Part shown: positions 53,861-63,900 of the stretch, one piece after another
Numbering within the stretch: position 1 is the first letter of the stretch
Layout: each line of letters begins with the position of its first letter
Notes under the pieces: generated by a model
Databases searched by the model: none
Told to the model about the DNA's origin: nothing
The model's input: the letters and a program-made list of their open reading frames with translations, nothing else
NCBI RefSeq assembly: GCF_000732195.1
Contig: NZ_JNNU01000002.1
Coordinates: forward strand, 886,881-950,880
Length of the DNA: 64,000 nt
From: Neorhizobium vignae
GTDB lineage: Bacteria > Pseudomonadota > Alphaproteobacteria > Rhizobiales > Rhizobiaceae
Direction of reading: 5' to 3'
Made by a program: the position numbers and the translations under genes

Positions 53861-56013
53861 GGCTTTGCTCCCTTGCGCTGCATCGCCTCGAGCACGGCCG
53901 CCTTCGGCCCGTCGGCGACGATGCGGCCCTTGTCGATCACCACCAGCCGGTCGCACAATTCCAGCATGCTGAAGCGGTGCGTGGCGATCAGCAGCGTCGT
54001 CTCGCGGCTGAATGCGGTCGAGAGCTTGGCGAGGAGATGACGCTCGCTTGCAAGGTCCATGGCGCCCGACGGCTCGTCGAGGAAAACGATCTTGGGCTTG
54101 GTCAGGAGCAGGCGGGCAATCGCCAGAGCCTGTTTCTGGCCGCTGGAGAGGTTGCTGCCGCGTTCGCCGACCGGCATGTCGAAACCACGCGGATGGTTGG
54201 AAACGAACTCGTCGACGCCGGTCATGCGCGACACATGGAGCAATTCCTCGTCCGTCGCATCGGCACGGCCGATCAGCAGGTTTTCCTTCACCGTGCCCGA
54301 GAACAGGTCGGACGATTGCCCGGCCACCGCGACCGCGGAACGAACCTCGGACATGTGATACTGGCGGATATCGACGCCGTCGATCAGCAGGCGACCATCG
54401 GACGGCAGGAAGAGGCCGTCGAGAAGGCGGCCGAGCGTCGTCTTGCCTGAGCCGATGCGGCCGATGATCCCGACCCGCTCGCCGGGAGCGACGGTCAGCG
54501 AAAGCTGATTGATAACCTTGTAGTCAGATCCCGGATACTGAAAGGAGACGTTCTGGAAGCTGAAGCCGCCCCGCTTGATCTCGCGGTTCACGAAACCCAC
54601 CGTGGACGGACGGTCCTCCGGCTGTTCCATGATCTTGTCGAGAATCTTGAGCGACGTCATCGCCTGCCGGAAACGGGCAAGCGCCATCGCGATCTGGCCG
54701 AGCGGCGCGCCCGCGCGGCCCGCCAGCATGACGGTCGCGATGATCGCGCCCATTGCCAGATGACCCTCGGAAAACTCGTAGGTGCCGGCAATCACGATCA
54801 GAACGCTGACCATCTGCTGGACAAGATTGGTGAGGTTTACGGCATTCGAGGAGACATGCTTGATTTCCTCGCTGGTGCGGCTCGAGAGCTTCATCAGCTC
54901 CTGCCAGCGACGCAGCATGCCCGCTTCGGCGCGAAGGCTCTTCACGGTCTCGATGGTCGAAATCGTCTCGACCAGCAGCGACTGGCGGCGCGATGCTTCG
55001 TTGGTGGCGGCCGCCATGCGGTGGCCGATCTTGGCCTGGGCATGCAGACCGATCAGCACGGACAGCACCAGCGCCACGGCCGGGATCACCACAAGCCAGC
55101 CTGACAGCATGTAGATCACGATCAGGAAAATGAACACGAACGCCGTGTCGATCAGCAGACCGACCGTGTTGGACGTGAAGAACTCACGGACGAATTCGTA
55201 CTGCGTGACGCGGTTGGCATATTCACCCGTCGACAGCGGACGCGACGCGAGCGTCGAGTTCAGCACCTTGTCGAAGATCATCTGGGAAAGACGCAGATCC
55301 GCGTTTCGCCCGGCATGATCGATGAGCGCGGCGCGGGCGGTCTTCAAGAGGAAATCGAACGTGTAGGCAAGCGTGATGCCGATGGCGAGCACCCAGAGCG
55401 TCGGAAACGCCTTGTTGGGAAGCACGCGGTCATAGACGTTCATCGTGAACAGCGGCGAGCCGAGCGCAATCAGATTGATGAACAGCGCGGCCATGATGAC
55501 GCGCATATAGGTGCGCCAATAGGGAACCAGCGCCCGCAGCAGCCAGTGCCGGCGCTCTATTTCCCCGGCCGTGCCAACCGAGGCATTGTCGGAGGCGTTC
55601 TGATAATAGAGCGTGAAGGCGAAACCGAAGCTCGGTTTTAGCGCCACGAGCTCCTGACGCGTCAGCTTGACGGGATTTCCCGAGGCCGGAACCAGATCCG
55701 TGACGTAGTTTCCATCGGCATCGGTTTCCAGCAGCGGCAGGACGCCGCCGTTCTCAAAGACGATGATGGCGGGGCAATCGAAATTGCCCTCGCGACACTC
55801 GCGTTCGCCGTGACGGATGACTTCCAGCCCGATGCGCTGCGCCAGATGTTCGACATCGTCCAGTTCAAGAGATTCGGAAATCTCATCCGGCAATCCGGAA
55901 AACAGGACGATGTCTGATGTCGGGCGCCCGTAAAAGCTCGCAACAGACCTGAATGCAGTTTTAAATGTCCGAAACGGCGTCGTGTCTGCGTGGTCGAGCT
56001 TTACGTTGAGCAT
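53857..56013 (-). CDS. Type I secretion ABC transporter/ATPase with degenerate C39 domain
   Basis: 718 residues. Residues 1 to about 140 are a C39-peptidase-like domain without the catalytic Cys (the region reads FYGRPTSDIVLFSGLP), as in LapB and HlyB, where it binds substrate instead of cutting it. Membrane segments lie at about 165-450. The ATPase domain has Walker A GRIGSGKTT, signature LSSGQKQALAIARLL and Walker B KIVFLDEPSGAMD. It exports the adhesin with HlyD and TolC partners. It starts 18 bp after the TolC-like gene. Confidence 0.93.
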   Translation of the reverse strand: MLNVKLDHADTTPFRTFKTAFRSVASFYGRPTSDIVLFSGLPDEISESLELDDVEHLAQRIGLEVIRHGERECREGNFDCPAIIVFENGGVLPLLETDADGNYVTDLVPASGNPVKLTRQELVALKPSFGFAFTLYYQNASDNASVGTAGEIERRHWLLRALVPYWRTYMRVIMAALFINLIALGSPLFTMNVYDRVLPNKAFPTLWVLAIGITLAYTFDFLLKTARAALIDHAGRNADLRLSQMIFDKVLNSTLASRPLSTGEYANRVTQYEFVREFFTSNTVGLLIDTAFVFIFLIVIYMLSGWLVVIPAVALVLSVLIGLHAQAKIGHRMAAATNEASRRQSLLVETISTIETVKSLRAEAGMLRRWQELMKLSSRTSEEIKHVSSNAVNLTNLVQQMVSVLIVIAGTYEFSEGHLAMGAIIATVMLAGRAGAPLGQIAMALARFRQAMTSLKILDKIMEQPEDRPSTVGFVNREIKRGGFSFQNVSFQYPGSDYKVINQLSLTVAPGERVGIIGRIGSGKTTLGRLLDGLFLPSDGRLLIDGVDIRQYHMSEVRSAVAVAGQSSDLFSGTVKENLLIGRADATDEELLHVSRMTGVDEFVSNHPRGFDMPVGERGSNLSSGQKQALAIARLLLTKPKIVFLDEPSGAMDLASERHLLAKLSTAFSRETTLLIATHRFSMLELCDRLVVIDKGRIVADGPKAAVLEAMQRKGAKP

Positions 56014-56031
56014 TTGGTCCTTGCCAATCCG

Positions 56032-57471
56032 TTACTGTCGGATCGGCGCCAGGAGATCCATGGGCATGCCAGCCTTTTGACGGGAGTCAACTTCGACATA
56101 GCCAGGATTCGTGACGCCACCCGGGACAGCAAACTCATTCCGGGCATACGCCTCAGCCTGACCGACGGGCTTCAGCTTCATTGACTGAAGCAGGCTGCCC
56201 GATGCGGCCAAGATCTTGTATTCGGCGAAAAGCGAAGCAAATCGTGCGGTTTCCGCAAGAATGCTGGTGTTGAAACGGGTGTTCTGGGCATCCAGCACGT
56301 CGAGAAGCGAACGCTGATTGACCTTGAACTGCTCGCGATACGAAGAAACGAGGCTGCCGTTCGTCGAGGACTGGCGCGCCAGGATCGTCGACAGTTCGCC
56401 GCGACCGCTGCGCTCGTTCCATGCGGAGCGGATGGATTCCTCAACCTCGCGATGGGCCTGCGCCAGACCGTAACGCTGTTCGCTGGCGCGACGGATCTGT
56501 TCCTGCTCGCGCGCCTGGTCGATGCCGCCGCGATAGAGGTTCCAGCGGGCGGTCACGCCGACCTGAACGTCGTTGGTATTGCCCTGGTTGCCATCGATGT
56601 CGTTGCCGACGCGTGCGCTACCCTGAAGGTCGACCTTCGGGAGATAGTTGGCGCGCGAACCGCGAACGCCTGCATCCGCCGCATCGACGTCGGCATCGGC
56701 CGCGTGAATCTGCGGGCTGTTCTTCTTGGCGATGAAGATAGCATCGTTGAGCGTCTTCGGGATGAACTTCGCGAGCGATACCGGCACCTTGACCGGACCG
56801 ATCGGCTCGCCGACGGTCTTCAGGAAGCGGATCTTCGTGAGTTCCAGCTCTTCCTGGGCTTCTCGCAACCGGGCCCGGGCCGCTTCGAGGCGCTCACGGC
56901 CCTGCAGACGGTCGGCGTCGGTCAAGGCACCGCCCTGGATGCTGGCGCCGATATCGCCGAGAATCTGGTTGTGGGCAGCGACGTTCTGCTGGGCGATACC
57001 GACGATCTTGGACTGCAGGATATACTCAAGATAATCTTGAGTAACCTGAAGAGCCAGCGACTCGGACCGCTCGACGACGCGGAACGAAGCGCCATCGACG
57101 CGCGATGCCTGCTGCTCCACCTGAGAGCGGCGGCTCCCGCCGTCAAACAACGTTTGAGTAATTGTCAGGCTCGCATCGGAGCCTTTGAAGTTTTCGTAGT
57201 CGCGTGTCAGCGTGCCAGTACTGCTGTTGGACAGTCTACGACGGCTCACACCCGCCTGCAAATCTATGGAAGGAAGGTAAAGACCCCGCGCCTGCCGCAA
57301 CTCGAACTCGACCGCTTCACGGTTTTCTACCGCCTGCATGATCTGCGGGTTGGTTTTGAGTGTCTTTGCTACCGCTTCATCGAGCGTCATCGCGTTGGCA
57401 GGTGCGCTAAACACAACCCCCAAGGCTACGGTCGCCAGCAGCGTCGCTAGAATTCTTGTGCTCTTAAACAA
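56032..57471 (-). CDS. TolC-family outer-membrane secretion protein
   Basis: 479 residues with a TTG start at 57471 and GAGGGG upstream. A signal peptide covers about residues 1-27 (ends ANA-MT). The TolC fold is seen in the paired halves: LDEAVAKTLKTNPQI and the later LNDAIFIAKKNSPQIHAADADVD, with coiled-coil helices between. It forms the outer-membrane duct of the type I system. The rare TTG start may keep expression low. It is the first gene of the secretion operon. Confidence 0.92.
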   Translation of the reverse strand: MFKSTRILATLLATVALGVVFSAPANAMTLDEAVAKTLKTNPQIMQAVENREAVEFELRQARGLYLPSIDLQAGVSRRRLSNSSTGTLTRDYENFKGSDASLTITQTLFDGGSRRSQVEQQASRVDGASFRVVERSESLALQVTQDYLEYILQSKIVGIAQQNVAAHNQILGDIGASIQGGALTDADRLQGRERLEAARARLREAQEELELTKIRFLKTVGEPIGPVKVPVSLAKFIPKTLNDAIFIAKKNSPQIHAADADVDAADAGVRGSRANYLPKVDLQGSARVGNDIDGNQGNTNDVQVGVTARWNLYRGGIDQAREQEQIRRASEQRYGLAQAHREVEESIRSAWNERSGRGELSTILARQSSTNGSLVSSYREQFKVNQRSLLDVLDAQNTRFNTSILAETARFASLFAEYKILAASGSLLQSMKLKPVGQAEAYARNEFAVPGGVTNPGYVEVDSRQKAGMPMDLLAPIRQ

Positions 57472-57904
57472 TCGGATGCCCCTCGCCGATTAAAATCCCA
57501 TGTCGGCATTCATATACTGCGGCGATTTCGTTGGGAAGTATTATCATTTCTAATTCAGCGGCCCAAGCCTGCTTCCGATATTCATCACTCTAGGGTTAAT
57601 TACCAAATGGAAACCAACCATCCATTTGTTTTTTAACAAAAAATTTATAAATCCAACCGATTGGACGCAAAAGTAGATAGTCCCGCACGTTTTCGCAGGC
57701 GTATACATTTACCTCCTGTGTAGCCGCCGGGACACATGGACAACTGCTCTTCCGCGGTGGATGGATACACGCCCCCCACCCCTGCTAATTGTATAAATTC
57801 AGAACAGTCATTGATTGTTCGAGTTCTTTAGCAAGACATTACTTAAACAAGAAAAGGCGCTTGCGCGCCTTTTCTCCGGTTTCCGACTTGCAACGCTCTT
57901 CACT
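57472..57904. promoter_or_regulatory. 433-bp AT-rich region between tolC-like gene and adhesin
   Basis: This region holds no gene. It contains the promoter of the secretion operon and the adhesin terminator. A hairpin CAAATGG (57604-57610) and CCATTTG (57622-57628) is followed by six Ts on the plus strand, so it reads as a plus-direction terminator although no plus-strand gene precedes it. Long A/T tracts near 57629-57650 may be an UP-type or regulator-binding segment. Confidence 0.55.
57850..57875 (-). terminator. Rho-independent terminator of the adhesin gene
   Basis: AAAAGGCGC (57852-57860) pairs with GCGCCTTTT (57865-57873) around a TTGC loop. On the minus strand the stem ends in TTTTCTTGTTT, 30 bp after the adhesin stop. 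This separates the adhesin from the secretion operon downstream. Confidence 0.85.
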
Positions 57905-60900
57905 TTATACGTGCGAGATGTTCGCCGAGTGCTTGTCGTCGTCGAAGAGGATCTTGACGGCTTCGGTGTAGTTCTGAAGCACGGCGACGTCCTTCCAGCT
58001 GTCGGTCGCGACCTGAACACTGACGGTCGTGTCGTTGCCGGCGATCGTCGTGCGGACATTCGCGGCGGCCTCTTCACCGGTTGCCTGATGACCAAGCAGG
58101 GTGTCGAGAAGCTTCGAAACATCGACCGCATCGCCTTCGCTCGACTTGTAGTCGGTGATGATGTCGGCCATGTCCAGTTCGTGCAGGGCCGAAGGATCGA
58201 GCACGAACGTATCCGCGCCGGCACCGCCGGTCATCTGCGTCAGGCCCGGCATGGCGGCGAGGATGTCGTCACCATCGGTCCCGACCAGGACGTGATCGGG
58301 CGCATCGCTGAACAGAGTGTCGAACCCGACCTCGACGAAGGAGCCGGTCGAACCGTCGGCATAGGTGAACGAGCCTTCCGCAAACAGCGCCTGGCCGTCG
58401 ATATACCCTTCCGCACTGTCGGCATCGAGCGAAATGCCGGTGATGCCGTAGTCGTTCAGACCCTTCAGCTCGCCCTCGTCGCTGACACCGTTGCCGTTGG
58501 CATCCTGCCAGACCAGCAGCTTGTCGAAGCCGGTGTCGGACGCATCGATCTTGCCGTCATGATTGACGTCAAGCGTCGAAAGCGCCGCCACACCGCCGGC
58601 ATGAGCGCCACCGGCAAAGTTCGGGGTGAAGATTTCCGAACCGTTGTCGATCTTGCCGTTGCCGTCGACGTCAAAGGCAAGGATGCCGTCGGTCTTGGTC
58701 CAGGCCACCTGATCGAGCTTGCCGTCAGCATTGATGTCGAACTTCACGCCGTCATCGACCGAGGTGAAGGCGAAGCCGTTGTGGTCGAGGTCGAGGATGA
58801 TGGGGTCTGCGGCGGCGACGAAATTAGCCGCCGAAAGCTTCCCGTATCCCACGTTATTGAGCGTCATAACGTGCTCAACAATTATCTGGCTCGAGTTTGG
58901 ACTTCCAGACGCAGGATCAGTTACATCGTTAATCTGGACCATATAAATCCCGGCATGTGCATTATTCGCCTGGGTATTCTGATAGACTACAAATGTATAA
59001 ATTCCCGGTCCCGGAAAATCCTTGGTAGCCGCAGCAATTATATCCTCAACATTGCTTCCATCGTTATCCTGACTAAGGGACCCCAAGGTGGCTCCGCTAT
59101 ATTCAAGAGCTATAATTTTCACGCCGGCCGCAACATCGGTATTCTCTGAAGTAATAACCTGAAACGCACCACCCAGAACATCAGCGCCAGCCAAATTCAA
59201 GGATATCTTGTCGCCTACGGCATCAAAATTAGTGACCTTTGCATCGGTGGTTCCAGATGGGTTAAGCGTATCGTTGCTGTAAATGATCTTGTCGTAGTTC
59301 GTCATGTTTACGGTTTCAGACCCCGTGACTGTGATGGTGTCGATCTGATCATCCACCGGCGTTACAGCGACGCTTATAGTAGCAGTTGCCGCCGTCGAAT
59401 TATCTTCATTGCCATCCTCCAGGCTGACGCCGAAGGAGCCGGAAGTGGTTTCCGAACCGTCATGCCTAAAGCTCACAAGGTTGTCGGCAAGCTGTTGAGC
59501 TGTAAACGTCGTTGCAACAATACCGTTGACTAGAACCAAACCATTCGTCGTGGACGTTACAGTAAAGGTCACGCCAGTGCCGATGTCATCCGGATCACTG
59601 AAATAGAGATCCTGGGAAGTTACAGCAACAGTGGCACCTTCATTGACAGCAAGGGCATGATCGCCGGTGATAACCGGCGCGTCATTCACCGCATTCACGG
59701 CAATCGAGATCGAACCTGTGGAAATTTCTGTATCCTCGTAAACGAGGCCGTCGGAGAGCATAGCGCTGTCCAGAACCTTTGCCGCCACGCTAAGCGTGAA
59801 GCTGCCGGCAAAATTCTGCGGCGGGGTCATCGTCAGGCCGGCGGTGTTGATCCCGGCGGCATTCTCGATAACCCAGACCCCGCCGACCAGCGTGCCTTGG
59901 TTGAAGGTCGCGCCGGCCGGAAAGCCCGTCAGTTCGACGCGCGTCACCTTTTCCGACCCATCAGTGTCGCCAAGGGCAATGTTGAGCCCAATGGCGGCCG
60001 TGCCGTCTTCGTTACCAAGACCAGAACCGGAAATCGTCGCCGCATCCGCGACAGGGCGGATGTTGAGCGTGATGGTTGCCGAAGCCGTGGTCGTGCCGTC
60101 GCTGACCGTGTAGTCGATCGTGGTGATACCGCTGGCGTTGGCTTGCGGCGTGTAAACCATGTCCCCGTTCTGATAGAGCCAGCCGCTGCCCCCCGGCCCC
60201 GACGTGATGGTTGCCGCGGTCGGGTACAGAGTGTCCCCATCAACATCGGTGTCGTTGGCGAGGATATTGGCGCCGGACGTCGTATGGTCCTCGTCGACGA
60301 AAAAGACGTCGTTGTGCGGGGTCGGGGCATCGTTGACCGGCGTGACCGCGATGCTGAACGTGTCCGAAACATCGTTCAAGCCGTCGGTTGCGGTTACCTT
60401 CACGTCGAAGCTGCCATTGTAGTTCAATGGCGCAACACCGCTGAACGTCCGTGTCCCGGCATCGAAATGCAACCATGTCGGCAATGCCGAACCATCGCCG
60501 AGGGTGGCCGTGTAGGTCAGTGCCGAGTCGACATCCGAGAACGCGTCCGCCGGAAGCTGGAAGGAAATCGTGCCCTCCTCCGCAATGCTCTGGTCGGTAA
60601 TCGGATGAGCGAGAATGGGCGCTTCGTTGACGTTGGTCAGCTGCACGCTGAAGGTTTCGGAATAGCTGCCGTTCTTGCTGTCCGTCACCAGCACGGAGAG
60701 GCCGATTGACGGGGTCGCCTCATAGTCGAGTACCGCACCCGCAGCGACGCTGATCTCGCCGGTCGAGGCGTTGATCACGAACCTGCCGTCTGCCGACGTC
60801 AGCGACGTAGAGCTATCGGCGAGGATGAAGGCATAGCTCAGCGGGTCGATAGAACCGTTCACATCGACGCCATGAACACTGCCGACGATTGTGCCCGCAG

Positions 60901-63900
60901 CTGAGTTCTCCGCAACGGTAAGACCCAAAGTCGTCAGATCCGTCGGCGCCTGCTCGATCAACTGGGCTGCAGAGACCGTGCCGTCGAAAAACTGGAAACT
61001 CTCGACGCCGGTCGCCTTGAGGACAGGTCCGCCATTCGGGAGCGAGATCGTGAACTCGCCGGTGGCGGGATCCTGCGTGACGGTCACGTCCTTCCAGACG
61101 CTTTCGCCCGCCTCGTCACCGATGACAAGCACGTCGGCTCCCCCGGCACCCTTGACGACCACGCTGTGGCCGGAAGCAAGCTCCGAGACGTTGAAGGTTT
61201 CATCGCCCTCTCCGCCTTCGTAGGTGATGGTCGAGGTAAGCAGAGAAGTTCCCGCAAAGCTGCCGTTGACGTCAAGAGTATCGGCACCGCCGCCGCCCTG
61301 AATGACGATGTCTTCGATCTCATTGACCTCGACGGCCAACGCCCCGTTCACGGTCAGCAGAATTTCGGCCAAACCGGCATATGGAGCCCCGGGGTGAGCG
61401 GCGTTATAGGCCGCGACGCTCCAGATCGCATACTGCTCGCTTGCGGAGGAGCCGACAACACGCAACAGGTCACGACCGCCCGCCAGTTCAGTGCCGCCAT
61501 CGACGACATCCAGGCCGTCGCCGACGGACCACTGTATCGTATCGTTACCATCTCCGCCACTGATGATGTCGTCGCCCTTGCCGCCGACCAGCGTATCGTC
61601 GCCGTCCTCACCGTAGAGCTCGTCGGCACCGCCGCCGCCTTCGATATGGTCGTTGCCGCCACCAGCGAAGATGGTGTCGTCGCCGGCGTCGGCCGGGTTC
61701 GGGTTACCATCGTCTTCGCCATAGAGCCAATCGCCGCTGGAGCCACCATAGATCAGGTCGTCGCCGCCCTCGCCCTTAGCCGTACCGCCGCCATTGCCGA
61801 GGATGAGCACGTCATCACCGGAACCGGCATAGAGGTTGTCGCCAACATTGTCGTTCCCACCGATGAGAAGATCCTTGCCTGCACCACCGAGAAGCGTGTC
61901 GGAACCCGCACCACCCTTGAGAATGTTGTCCTTTCCGTCACCGGCCAGAATATCGTCGCCGATACCGCCCGTCAGGTTTTCGATATCGACCAGCGTATCC
62001 GTTCCGACGGCATCATTGACGCCGTTGCTATCGATTGCGCTGTGGGCCGGAATAGCGGCCGGCCAAGTTGCGGCGTCGCCCAGGTTGGCGAGCACACCCG
62101 TCGTCAGCGACGAGTAGTCTGCGGTGTCGCCGCCGAAAGCCGAAGCGATAATCGCTGCAGCGTCACCCGATGCAGGGTTGGATGGCCGGTTGAAGCCAAC
62201 GGCACTGTTGGTGCCGCCGTCGAGCAGATCGTCGCCCTTGCCGCCGACCAGCGTGTCGTTGCCATCTTCGCCATAGATCTTGTCGGCGCCGAGACCACCC
62301 CAGATCACGTCGTCGCCATTGCCACCCGTCAAGGTGTCATTGCCGCCAAGCCCTGAGATCAGGTCATTGCCGTCGCCGCCGTTGATGATATCGGCGGAAT
62401 TCGAACCGCCGAGAATGTCGTTGCCGTTACCGCCTTCGAGGGTGATCGGTCCGCCGTCCGCGGTGGAACCTGCAGCCAGAAGAATGACGTCGTTGCCATC
62501 GGTACCGACGATCTTTTCGACGCCGGAGAGATAACCCGGAGCCGTGCTGTAATCGGCCACGAAGCCCGGTTTGCCGTCCCGCTCGAGGACGATCGTGTCG
62601 TTTCCTGCGCCACCGATAACCTTGTCGGCAGTGCCCGCAAGACCGGCGATATTGACAGCCACGAGACTGCCGTCACCCAGCTGAATGTTGCGGGTACCGG
62701 AACCGGTCACATCCGCGCCAAGAACGAAGGTATCGTCACCTTCGCCGCCGTCGAGGATATCCGCACCGAGGCCACCGTCCAGATGGTCACTGCCGCCATT
62801 GCCGGTGAGCTTGTTGGCTTCGCCGCCACCGATGAGAATGTCGGCGGCAGAACCACCCATCGCATCATTGATGCCGGTCACATTGTCGATGCCGATAACC
62901 TTGTCAGTGACGAGAGCACCGTCGGTTGCCCGGTCGCCGGCTACCGTCTGTCCGAGCACCGTCTGCGCTGCGCCATCGAGATTGACGAAGACGCTCGAAG
63001 TCAGGTTCGAGTAGTTGATGGAGTCGATGGTTCCGGCCGCATCGACACGGACCACGAAGGTATGCTCGGCGGTCGTGTCGTGATCCGCATCCGTCGCGTG
63101 ATAGGTGAAGGCCAGATCGATGTAATCGGCAGTGCCGATCGGCGCCGGGTGATCGAGCGGCTGCAGCAGGTTGAAGGTGTAGCTGCCGGAAGCGAGATCC
63201 GACAGCAATACGTTGAAGACCACAAGATTGGCGTCGGCCGCACTCGCCGGAATGGTCCCGCCGATATAGCCCACGAGATACGCGCCAACGAATGCAAACT
63301 GTACCTGCGCGCCGTTCGAAGTCAGGTTGGGCAAGGCGCCTGCGGGACCCGATACGGTTACGTTGTTAGCAGCGACCGGCTTTGCGAACGTCAACGAACG
63401 ATCGTTATTTCCGGCATTCGAATTGGCGTCATCGCTGCCCCAGGAAACGGAGAGCGCCACATTGCTAAGCGTCTGGACGCCGTCTTCGAATACCGTCTGG
63501 ATGGCGGGAGCCGCCCCGATAGTCGGCACACCATCGGCGACATCGATCTTGAACGGCTGGTCGACAAAGTCTCCGTCACCGTCATAGACACGGGCGACGA
63601 GATCGAGCGTGAGGCTATCGCTGCCGGCCGGATGATCGAGGTTCTGATGGAGAGTGACGACAAAGCTGCCAGGATGGACCACGGATACGATAAAGACCGG
63701 ATTGTCGACCGTATCGCCATCCTTGAAGGCAACGAGTTGCTGATCAACGCCGTTGGTGGTCAGTATGGCATAGTGCAATCCAACGCCATCCGAGGTCAGG
63801 CCAGCATTGATGATCGGATCGCCGTTTACGTCTGTGCCAATAGCGACGTGGTTATTTTTGTCTGCCCCAATCTTCACATTCAGACTGTCGAAGTCGAAGG

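Noticed and set aside
57815..60709. Plus-strand frames (444 and 350 codons) opposite the adhesin
   Set aside because: Low-complexity mirror of the repetitive adhesin coding sequence.
61530..62870. Regularly spaced short DNA repeats resembling an array
   Set aside because: They encode in-frame RTX nonapeptides; there are no constant repeats with unique spacers and no cas genes, so it is not a CRISPR array.
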